Origin: Streptomyces mangrovisoli
GTDB lineage: Bacteria > Actinomycetota > Actinomycetes > Streptomycetales > Streptomycetaceae
DNA length: 64,000 nucleotides
Assembly (NCBI RefSeq): GCF_000974985.2
Contig: NZ_LAVA02000047.1
Coordinates: 1 to 64,000 of the forward strand
Direction: 5' to 3'
In this document: piece by piece, positions 8,140 to 17,011 of the stretch
Layout: every line of letters begins with the position of its first letter
Numbering within the stretch: position 1 is the stretch's first letter
Notes under the pieces: model-generated
Database searches by the model: none
Seen by the model: the letters and a program-made list of their open reading frames with translations, nothing else
What the model was told of the DNA's origin: nothing
Program-made: the position numbers and the translations under genes

Positions 8140-8744
8140 CACGCCTCGCCCTCGCCCTCGTCCTCGTCCTCCGCGGTCTCCGCGGTCTCCGCGCTCTCCT
8201 CGGCCTCCGCGTCCCGGCTGGAGGCGACCTCCGCCCGGTCGTCGATCAGGCCGGGCGGGGGCGTGATGACGGCCCGCTGCTGCTCCAGGTCGATCTCGGC
8301 GACGATCTCCTCGACGAACGGGATCAGCACCTCGCTGCCGTCGGGGCGCTCGACGATGAACAGGTCCTGCGAGGGCAGGTGGGAGATCTCGGTGATCCGG
8401 CCGACCTCCTCGCCGTCCGCGGTCACCACGTCGAGGTCCATGAGCTGATGGTCGTAGTACTCGTCCTCGCCCTCGGGCATTTCCTCGGGGTCGACGTCGG
8501 CGATGAGCAGGATGTTGCGCAGCGCCTCGGCGCCGGTGCGGTCGGCGACACCCTCGAACCGCAGGAGGAGGCGGCCGCTGTGGACGCGGCCGGTCGCGAT
8601 GGTGAGCGGTCCCGCGGCGGCGGGATCGGTGGCGAGTACGGCGCCCGGCCCGAGCCTGAGTTCCGGCTCGTCGGTGCGGACCTCGACGGTGACCTCGCCC
8701 TTGATCCCATGGGCACGGCCGATCCGTGCGACTACCAGCTGCAC
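8139..8744 (-). CDS. rimM: 16S rRNA maturation factor RimM
   Basis: 201 residues from a GTG with AGGAGAA upstream. The N-terminal RimM domain (VVARIGRAHGIKGEVTVEVRT) and the PRC-barrel (YYDHQLMDLDVVTADGEEVG ... DLFIVERPDGSEVLIPFVEEIV) are both clear. It binds S19 and assists 30S head assembly. A strongly acidic C-terminal tail of about 30 residues (Glu/Ala/Asp repeats) extends beyond the usual fold. It overlaps trmD by one base and follows khpA by 95 nt. Confidence 0.95.
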   Translation of the reverse strand: MQLVVARIGRAHGIKGEVTVEVRTDEPELRLGPGAVLATDPAAAGPLTIATGRVHSGRLLLRFEGVADRTGAEALRNILLIADVDPEEMPEGEDEYYDHQLMDLDVVTADGEEVGRITEISHLPSQDLFIVERPDGSEVLIPFVEEIVAEIDLEQQRAVITPPPGLIDDRAEVASSRDAEAEESAETAETAEDEDEGEGEA

Positions 8745-8839
8745 GAGTCCAATTCTCCTGTCGTACGAGGACTACGACGACAAGGGCCGGGGAAGGCCGA
8801 AATGGCCCTCCCCGGCCCCGGCCGGTGTGCGGTGAAGCG

Positions 8840-9079
8840 TCAGCGGACGTGGTCCACGTCGACGAGGTCGACGCGGACTCCGCGGCCGCCGATGGCGCCC
8901 ACGACGGTGCGCAGAGCGCGCGCGGTGCGGCCGTTGCGGCCGATCACCTTGCCGAGGTCGTCCGGGTGGACCCGGACCTCGAGCACGCTCCCGCGGCGCA
9001 GGTTGCGCGAGGCGACCTGCACATCGTCGGGGTTGTCGACGATGCCCTTCACGAGGTGCTCAAGCGCCTCTTCGAGCAT
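8840..9079 (-). CDS. khpA: KH-domain RNA-binding protein KhpA
   Basis: 79 residues, a single KH domain with the GxxG loop GRNG in DLGKVIGRNGRTARALRTVV. KhpA-type proteins form dimers with KhpB/Jag and bind many small RNAs and mRNAs in Gram-positives. It lies between rpsP and rimM, 5 nt after the rpsP stop, as in most actinobacteria and firmicutes. Confidence 0.94.
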   Translation of the reverse strand: MLEEALEHLVKGIVDNPDDVQVASRNLRRGSVLEVRVHPDDLGKVIGRNGRTARALRTVVGAIGGRGVRVDLVDVDHVR

Positions 9080-9084
9080 GTGGC

Positions 9085-9504
9085 TCAGGCCTCGGTCGAC
9101 TCGGACTCGGCCGCGGCCTCGTCCTTCTTCTCAGCCTTCTTCTTCTGGGTGATGGCCTCACCCTTGCCCTCGTCGTCGCCACCGAGGGCGTCGAACGACG
9201 GGCGGGCGGCCTTCTCCGCCGGCTGGAGCAGCGGCGCAGGGGCGGGCTCGCCCTTGAACTTCTGCCAGTCGCCGGTCTTCTTCAGGATGGCGAGCACGGG
9301 CTCGGTCGGCTGGGCGCCGACGCCGAGCCAGTAAGCGGCGCGCTCGGCGTCGACCTCGATGCGCGAGGGGTTCTGCACCGGGTGGTACAGACCGATCTCC
9401 TCGATGGCCCGGCCGTCACGGCGGGTACGGGAGTCGGCGACGACGATGCGGTAGTGAGGCGAACGGATCTTGCCCAGACGCTTCAGCTTGATCTTGACTG
9501 CCAC
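9085..9504 (-). CDS. rpsP: 30S ribosomal protein S16
   Basis: 139 residues from a GTG with AGGAGAA upstream. The S16 core MAVKIKLKRLGKIRSPHYRI ... GLYHPVQNPS ... GAQPTEPV is intact. A C-terminal extension rich in Lys, Glu and Ala (EKAARPSFDALGGDDEGKG...KKAEKKDEAAAESES) is typical of actinobacterial S16. It is the first gene of the rpsP-khpA-rimM-trmD-rplS block. Confidence 0.97.
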   Translation of the reverse strand: MAVKIKLKRLGKIRSPHYRIVVADSRTRRDGRAIEEIGLYHPVQNPSRIEVDAERAAYWLGVGAQPTEPVLAILKKTGDWQKFKGEPAPAPLLQPAEKAARPSFDALGGDDEGKGEAITQKKKAEKKDEAAAESESTEA

Positions 9505-9687
9505 GGGAGTGGATTCTCCTGGTTTGACGAGGGTGGGTCACCGCGAGAGCCCGCGTGGGGTTGCGGTACCCGAGTGGCCCGATGGACGCGTCAGCCGGAG
9601 GAGAGAGGGTTCCTGTGCGGCTGTCGAGTACAGCTGACCATTGTGCCATACCCGGCGGACCGCCCGAACCTGCGGGCCCCCGGCCCC

Positions 9688-9760
9688 TCCGAGGACCCGT
9701 CCGAGGCACGCCCGAGGGCCCGTCCGAGGGCCCTCCCGAGGATCCATCCGAGGGCACGCC
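9688..9760. repeat. 12-nt tandem repeat (six CCGAGG-containing units)
   Basis: CCGAGG recurs at 9689, 9701, 9712, 9724, 9736 and 9748, giving a period of 12 (one of 11). It lies between the rpsP promoter area and the preceding terminator. Likely slippage-generated; no coding role can be supported. Confidence 0.6.
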
Positions 9761-9763
9761 TGT

Positions 9764-9788
9764 GAGGCACCCGGCACCCGGGTGCCTC
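9764..9788 (-). terminator. Hairpin terminator after the HExxH protein gene
   Basis: Perfect 11-bp stem GAGGCACCCGG / CCGGGTGCCTC with a 3-nt loop, 52 nt beyond the stop at 9840 in the direction of transcription. No U-tract, which is common for Streptomyces terminators. Confidence 0.55.
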
Positions 9789-9839
9789 CCCCGGCCCGCT
9801 CCCGCCCGGCACCCACGAGATGCCGGCGATGGCGTCAGG

Positions 9840-10436
9840 TCAGGCCGCGCCCACGACGTCGGGGATGCGGAACGGCTTCCCGCACCCCCCGCACACGATC
9901 GGCGCCTGCGCGAGGACCGACGGCACCACCCGCACATTGCGCCCGCAGTCGCAGACCGCCTTGACCCGCACGCCGCCACCGGACGAGCCGTGGCGGGCGG
10001 CCGGTCCGCGGAACGTGCGCGAGGTGTCCGCGGAGGTGGCGGCCGTGTGGGCCTTCAGTGCGCGCTGGAGCCGCTCGATGGTCGGCCGGTAGCGCCGCTT
10101 GGCCTCCGGGTTCAGGGTGACCAGCGAGAAACCGCTGCTGGGGTGGGGCTCGTCGGGGTGGTCCAGACCGAGTTCCTCGGCGATCGCGAGGAACCGGCGG
10201 TTGTGGTACCGGCCGGCGCGGGAGGTGTCGCGTACGCCACGGGACGCGGCGATGCCATGGACTGCCTCATGGAGCAGTCGCTCGAAGGAGAGCTCGTGAC
10301 CGCAGGCGGACGACGACTCCCCGATCAGGGACTCTGGCGCGGCAAGGTCAGGCAGCTCGGGGTGGTACCGCTGGATGTCGGCCCACGCCTGCGCCAGCTC
10401 TGCGGCGAGTACAGGTGGTGTCTGTGTCGTGCTCAC
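9840..10436 (-). CDS. SprT-like HExxH protein with C-terminal zinc ribbon
   Basis: 198 residues if the GTG at 10434-10436 is used; an in-frame GTG at 10499 is possible, and neither has a clear ribosome site. A metal-binding-like motif LLHEAVHGIA (HExxH) is at about residues 57-66, followed by GRYHNRRFLAIAEELGL, resembling the SprT/WSS zincin arrangement where a third ligand lies downstream. The C-terminus carries CDCG ... CGGCGKPF, a four-Cys zinc ribbon. SprT-like proteins act on DNA- or rRNA-associated proteins; activity here is unproven. It is monocistronic: terminator after, about 280 nt of spacer before. Streptomyces homologues are usually annotated hypothetical. Confidence 0.75.
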   Translation of the reverse strand: MSTTQTPPVLAAELAQAWADIQRYHPELPDLAAPESLIGESSSACGHELSFERLLHEAVHGIAASRGVRDTSRAGRYHNRRFLAIAEELGLDHPDEPHPSSGFSLVTLNPEAKRRYRPTIERLQRALKAHTAATSADTSRTFRGPAARHGSSGGGVRVKAVCDCGRNVRVVPSVLAQAPIVCGGCGKPFRIPDVVGAA

Positions 10437-10716
10437 GTAATGACAACGAGCCTGAGTGCCCCAGTGTTCCGATTCCGGGGCATCCCAAATAATTTGCACG
10501 TACCCGTCAGTTGCCGCTGATGCGTCCTGACGAGCACGGGTGCGCTGATCTGCGGAGAAGCCTCACAGCTCGTACCAAGGTGGTGCGTAGCCGACGTACG
10601 CTCCCCCGTCTCACGCCCCCGGCGCCGGGCGCGTAGGCCGGGCCGCGCGCCGTGGGACATGAGGCGCTCCGTCACGCAAGAGACGTTTCGGCCGCGCTCG
10701 CGCCGAACACTCTGTC

Positions 10717-12135
10717 TCAATAAGCGCGCGCGACGACCGCGACGTTACCCGGGGCGTCCTCGTCGTCCGGCACCGACCCGTCCGCGGCGACCAGACAGCG
10801 TACGGTCACCGCGTGCTCGGCCAGCGCCGCCTCCCCCTCCGCGCCCAGGACCTCCCAGGGGATGCGCGCCCAGCCGGCCCCCGTCGTGGCCGCCTCGACG
10901 GCCTCGGCGACCGTCGCCACCTCCGCCGTACGCGCGAGCCTGCGCTCCCGGGACTGCGCCAGGAGCAGCGCCTGGTCCTCCTCCAGAACGGCCGGGACGA
11001 CGGCGGCCACCGCGTCGAGCGCCACCGGCGCCTTGCCCCCGGCGATCCGCCGGACCAAGGTCGCCGTGCCGTTCTCCAGGTCGCGCGGCCCGACCTCGAC
11101 ACGGACCGGCACGCCCTTGAGCTCCCAGTCGACGGCGCGGCGCCCGAACGGGACGTCCACCCGGTCGTCGACCCGGACCCGGACACCGGCCTCGCGCAGC
11201 CGCGCGCCGATCTCGCGGACCTTGGCCAGAACCCTCTCGTCGTCCTTCACGGCGAGCACCACGGCCTGGATCTGCGCGAGCCGCGGCGGGACACGCAGGC
11301 CGTCGTCGTCGCCGTGCATCATCACCAGCGCGCCGATCATGCGGGTGGTCGAGCCCCAGGAGGTCTGCCAGACCAGTTCCTGCCGGCCCTCCCTGGAGAG
11401 GTAGGAGGTGTTGAAGGCGCGCGCGAAGTTCTGCCCCAGCTCATGGCTGGTCGCCATCTGCAGCGCCTTGCCGTCGCCCATCATCCCCTCCAGGGTGAGG
11501 GTGTTGACGGCGCCCGCGAACCGCTCCTTGGCGGTCTTGCGGCCGGGGACCACGTCCATGGCGAGGACGTTCACCATGAAGTCCTCGTAGACCCGCCGGT
11601 GGATGTGCGCGGCGAAGTCGCGGGCCTCCGCGGCGGTCGCGTGCGCGGTGTGCCCCTCCTGCCACAGGAACTCCGAGGTGCGCAGGAACAGCCGGGGGCG
11701 CAGCTCCCAGCGCACCACGTTCGCCCACTGGTTGATCAGCAGCGGCAGATCCCGGTAGCTCTGCACCCACTTCGCGAAGTAGTCGTTGACGATCATCTCG
11801 GAGGTGGGGCGGACGACCGCGGGCTCCTCCAGCTCCTTGCCGCCGCCGTGCGTGACGACGGCGAGCTCCGGCGCGAACCCCTCGACGTGGTCGGCCTCCC
11901 TGGTGAGGTACGACTGCGGGATCAGCAGCGGGAAGTACGCGTTCTCGGTGCCCGTCTCCTTGATCCGGGCGTCCATCTCCGCCTGCATCCGCTCCCACAG
12001 CCCGTAGCCGTACGGCCTGATGACCATGGAGCCGCGCACCGGACCGTTGTCGGCCAGCTCCGCCTTGGTGATCAGATCCTGGTACCAGCGGGGGAAGTCG
12101 TCCGCCCGTGGGGTGAGAACCGGTGCCTTCGCCAT
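10717..12135 (-). CDS. proS: Prolyl-tRNA synthetase, archaeal/eukaryal type
   Basis: 472 residues from the ATG at 12133-12135 (MAKAPVLTPRADDFPRWYQD). It has the class II core with motif 2 (FLRTSEFLWQEGHTAHAT), a compact catalytic domain without the large bacterial editing insertion, an anticodon-binding domain (DDRVDVPFGRRAVDWELKG) and a C-terminal extension ending in Tyr (VAVVARAY). Ending in Tyr and lacking the insertion are hallmarks of the archaeal/eukaryal-like ProRS class, in which the terminal Tyr reaches toward the active site in Thermus. S. coelicolor carries a bacterial-type proS elsewhere, so this may be a second copy. A TACGAT box ends 6 nt before ATG, so it may be leaderless. Confidence 0.92.
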   Translation of the reverse strand: MAKAPVLTPRADDFPRWYQDLITKAELADNGPVRGSMVIRPYGYGLWERMQAEMDARIKETGTENAYFPLLIPQSYLTREADHVEGFAPELAVVTHGGGKELEEPAVVRPTSEMIVNDYFAKWVQSYRDLPLLINQWANVVRWELRPRLFLRTSEFLWQEGHTAHATAAEARDFAAHIHRRVYEDFMVNVLAMDVVPGRKTAKERFAGAVNTLTLEGMMGDGKALQMATSHELGQNFARAFNTSYLSREGRQELVWQTSWGSTTRMIGALVMMHGDDDGLRVPPRLAQIQAVVLAVKDDERVLAKVREIGARLREAGVRVRVDDRVDVPFGRRAVDWELKGVPVRVEVGPRDLENGTATLVRRIAGGKAPVALDAVAAVVPAVLEEDQALLLAQSRERRLARTAEVATVAEAVEAATTGAGWARIPWEVLGAEGEAALAEHAVTVRCLVAADGSVPDDEDAPGNVAVVARAY

Positions 12136-12345
12136 GGCGTGATCGTACGGTCCCAGGTTGCCGTCATGTGAAATCTCGCCACTCGCACAGTCATCCCACA
12201 AGCGGGGGCCACAGAGCACTGGACGACCGCCCGAAGGGGGAGTTACCTGGCATACGGGGGAAGCACGGGGGAGTGCGAGCGCACGTCACGGGGGCCACGG
12301 AAACGAGCACGGCAGCGAACTCTCGGCGGATTGGGGCGCTTATCC

Positions 12346-13200
12346 ATGACACCTACGCTCGTGCGGCACGACCTGCCCCACCCGGGCCCAGGGCTCCGGG
12401 TGGACCTGAGTGCACGCGCGCGTGACTGGTCAGAGATCCAGGAGCGGATGCTCGTCCCGCTCTACGACACCGTCCACGAACGGCTTGAAGTGGGCCGCGG
12501 CACGCGCCTGCTGGGCCTCGGCTGCGGCTCGGGGCTCGCCCTGCTGATGGCCGCGTCGAGAGGCGCCACGGTCACCGGAGTCGACCACTCCCCCGAACGG
12601 CTCGCCCTCGCCCGGACGCGCCTGGCACCGGATTCCTGGGGCACGCGGACGCGGGCCGGCTCCCGCGTCGTCGAAGGGTCGCCCCGGGACGCGGCCGGCG
12701 CGGAGACGCCCGCGTACAACCTGGTGACCGCCTTCGAACCGATCGGCTGCCTCGCGGGCGACTCGGAAGGGCTCGGTGAACTCCTCGCCGAGGCGACCCC
12801 GCTGGCCGCGCGCGGCGCGCCGGTGGTACTGGCCGGCTGGGGCCCGCCGGAGCGGTGCGCCACCTCGACGGTGCTGCGGGTGGCCACCCGGCTGGCCGAT
12901 CCGCTGCGCAGCACGGGCAGTTGGCGGCCCTCCCTGCGCGACGACCTGGAGGAGGTGGCCCACCGGGCGGGGCTCAGGCCGGACGGCTCGGGCCGGGTGG
13001 CCTGCCCGTTCGGGTACGCCGACGCCGACAGCGCGGTCCGCGGGCTGCTGTCGACCGGCCTGTTCGACGCGGCCGTCGCCGCGACCGACCAGGCGCAGGT
13101 CGACAAGGAACTGGCGGAGGCGCTGCACCCGTACGTCCGACGGGACGGCACGGTGTGGATGCCGAACGTGTTCCGCTACCTGATCGCCCGGGTGCCGTAG
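12346..13200 (+). CDS. Class I SAM-dependent methyltransferase
   Basis: 284 residues from the ATG at 12346 (MTPTLVRHDLPHPGPGLRVD); an ATG five codons upstream is possible. Motif I is LLGLGCGSGLALLMAASRG at about residues 55-73, with the acidic end of strand 2 in VTGVDHSPERL. Substrate is not evident; the post-motif region (NLVTAFEPIGCL ... PVVLAGWGPPERC) resembles small-molecule or ubiE-type enzymes. It is divergent from proS, sharing a 210-nt control region, and convergent with ftsH. Confidence 0.8.
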   Translation: MTPTLVRHDLPHPGPGLRVDLSARARDWSEIQERMLVPLYDTVHERLEVGRGTRLLGLGCGSGLALLMAASRGATVTGVDHSPERLALARTRLAPDSWGTRTRAGSRVVEGSPRDAAGAETPAYNLVTAFEPIGCLAGDSEGLGELLAEATPLAARGAPVVLAGWGPPERCATSTVLRVATRLADPLRSTGSWRPSLRDDLEEVAHRAGLRPDGSGRVACPFGYADADSAVRGLLSTGLFDAAVAATDQAQVDKELAEALHPYVRRDGTVWMPNVFRYLIARVP

Positions 13201-13311
13201 CGGCGACCGCGCGGGCGCCGTGACGGTGATCGCCCGGTTGCCCTTGCGGTGACCGCCCGGTGCCGTGGCGGGCGCGTCCGCGCCGGGCTCCCCCGCCGGT
13301 GCGCGTCCGGG

Positions 13312-15249
<1,938 letters not shown>

Positions 15250-15324
15250 ATATGGACGTTACGGCACCGAGCGGACCTCGGCACTTGCAGGGGGCGGCGG
15301 CCCGGGGCCGGGGCCGGAACACGC

Positions 15325-15360
15325 GGAGGGCGTCCGCCCCGGTCGGGGAGGACGCCCTCC
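15325..15360 (-). terminator. ffh terminator hairpin
   Basis: Perfect 11-bp inverted repeat GGAGGGCGTCC / GGACGCCCTCC enclosing a second 4-bp stem (CCCC/GGGG), 20 nt after the ffh stop. It separates ffh from the ftsH promoter. Confidence 0.7.
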
Positions 15361-15379
15361 GTCTGGTCCTTGGGGCCGC

Positions 15380-16927
15380 TCAGCCCATGAACTTCTTGAA
15401 CTCGTCCGGCAGCTCGAAGTCCTGGGCGCCCTGCTGCGGCAGGCCGAAGGCGCCGCCCTGCGCGGCCGCGGCGCGGCGGGCGGCCTCCTCCTGCTCCTGC
15501 TGCTTGCGCTTCATCGGGTTGCCGGAGCGCTGCTTGCCCTTGGCCTGCTTGGGCTGCTTCTTGACGCGGCCGGCGCCGCCGCCCATGCCCGGGATGCCGG
15601 GCATGCCGGGCATCCCGCCGCCCTGGGCCATGCGGGACATCATCTTGCGGGCCTCGAAGAACCGCTCGACGAGGTTCTTCACGGCGCTGACCTCGACACC
15701 GGAACCCTTGGCGATACGGGCGCGGCGCGAGCCGTTGATGATCGTCGGCTCCTGGCGCTCGGCCGGGGTCATCGACTTGATGATCGCCGCCGTGCGGTCG
15801 ACGTCGCGCTCGTCGAGGTTGTTGATCTGGTCCTTGATCTGGCCCATGCCCGGGAGCATGCCGAGCAGCTTGCTGATGCTGCCCATCTTCCTGACCTGCT
15901 CCATCTGGGCCAGGAAGTCGTCCAGGGTGAAGTCCTGGCCCTTCTTAGACGCCAGCTTGGAGGCCATCTTCTGGGCCTCTTCCTGGCTGAACGTCTTCTC
16001 CGCCTGCTCGATCAGGGTGAGCAGGTCACCCATGTCGAGGATGCGGGAGGCCATCCGGTCCGGGTGGAACGCGTCGAAGTCGTCGAGCTTCTCGCCGTTC
16101 GACGCGAACATGATCGGCTTGCCGGTGACCTGGCGGATCGACAGGGCCGCACCACCGCGGGCGTCGCCGTCGAGCTTGGAGAGCACCACGCCGTCGAAGC
16201 CGACGCCGTCGCGGAAGGCCTCGGCGGTGTTGACCGCGTCCTGGCCGATCATCGCGTCGACGACGAAGAGGATCTCGTCCGGGGAGACGGCGTCGCGGAT
16301 GTCCGCGGCCTGCTGCATCATCTCCTGGTCGATGCCCAGGCGGCCGGCGGTGTCCACGATCACGATGTCGTGGACCTTGGCCTTGGCGAAGTCGATGGAG
16401 TCCTTGGCGACCTTGACCGGGTCGCCGACGCCGTTGCCCGGCTCCGGCGCGTACACGGCGACGCCGGCGCGCTCGGCGACCACGCTGAGCTGGTTGACGG
16501 CGTTGGGGCGCTGGAGGTCGGCGGCGACCAGCAGCGGCGAGTGGCCCTGCTCCTTGAGCCAGTGGCCGAGCTTGCCCGCGAGGGTGGTCTTACCGGCACC
16601 CTGGAGACCGGCCAGCATGATCACGGTGGGCGGCTGCTTGGCGAACCGCAGCCGCCGGGTCTCGCCGCCGAGGATCGTGACGAGCTCGTCGTTCACGATC
16701 TTCAGGACCTGCTGGGCGGGGTTCAGCGCGCGGGAGACGTCGGCGCCGAGGGCACGTTCCTTGACGTTCTTGATGAACGTCCGGACGACAGGCAGCGCGA
16801 CATCGGCCTCGAGCAGCGCGATCCGGATCTCCCGCGCCGTGGCGTCGATGTCCGCCTCGCTGAGGCGCCCCTTGCCGCGCAGGTTCTTGAAAGTCGCTGA
16901 GAGGCGATCGGAGAGAGTATCGAACAC
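15380..16927 (-). CDS. ffh: Signal recognition particle GTPase Ffh
   Basis: 515 residues from the GTG at 16925-16927 (MFDTLSDRLSATFKNLRGKG). The N domain is followed by the G domain with GLQGAGKTT, DTAGR, TKLD-type SKLDGDARGG and the closing QVTGKP, then the M domain with its Met-rich finger (MLPGMGQIK, MMSRMAQGGGMPGMPG). It binds 4.5S RNA and nascent hydrophobic signal sequences and docks on FtsY, also encoded in this window at 24583. The C-terminal tail is basic and Gln-rich (KQPKQAKGKQRSGNPMKRKQ). Confidence 0.97.
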   Translation of the reverse strand: MFDTLSDRLSATFKNLRGKGRLSEADIDATAREIRIALLEADVALPVVRTFIKNVKERALGADVSRALNPAQQVLKIVNDELVTILGGETRRLRFAKQPPTVIMLAGLQGAGKTTLAGKLGHWLKEQGHSPLLVAADLQRPNAVNQLSVVAERAGVAVYAPEPGNGVGDPVKVAKDSIDFAKAKVHDIVIVDTAGRLGIDQEMMQQAADIRDAVSPDEILFVVDAMIGQDAVNTAEAFRDGVGFDGVVLSKLDGDARGGAALSIRQVTGKPIMFASNGEKLDDFDAFHPDRMASRILDMGDLLTLIEQAEKTFSQEEAQKMASKLASKKGQDFTLDDFLAQMEQVRKMGSISKLLGMLPGMGQIKDQINNLDERDVDRTAAIIKSMTPAERQEPTIINGSRRARIAKGSGVEVSAVKNLVERFFEARKMMSRMAQGGGMPGMPGIPGMGGGAGRVKKQPKQAKGKQRSGNPMKRKQQEQEEAARRAAAAQGGAFGLPQQGAQDFELPDEFKKFMG

Positions 16928-17011
16928 GGCGCTCGCGGTCCTCGGGGTCGGTGGCTGCTGACGAATCGCCCTCCAGGGTATCCCGGCTCCGTACGACACC
17001 GGGATCCCGCT

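Larger units (their letters stand above)
9505..9839 (-). other. Intergenic region upstream of rpsP
   Basis: No gene is seen. It holds a terminator-like hairpin (9764-9788), a run of six near-identical ~12-nt units containing CCGAGG (9688-9760) and, nearer rpsP, a less GC-rich stretch (about 9630-9660) that on the minus strand reads TATGGCACAAT, a possible -10 region for the ribosomal operon. Short frames across the repeat are low-complexity and unsupported. Confidence 0.5.

Noticed and set aside
10433..10720. 95-codon minus-strand frame between proS and the HExxH gene
   Set aside because: Basic, low-complexity, no ribosome site and no recognisable domain; treated as intergenic.
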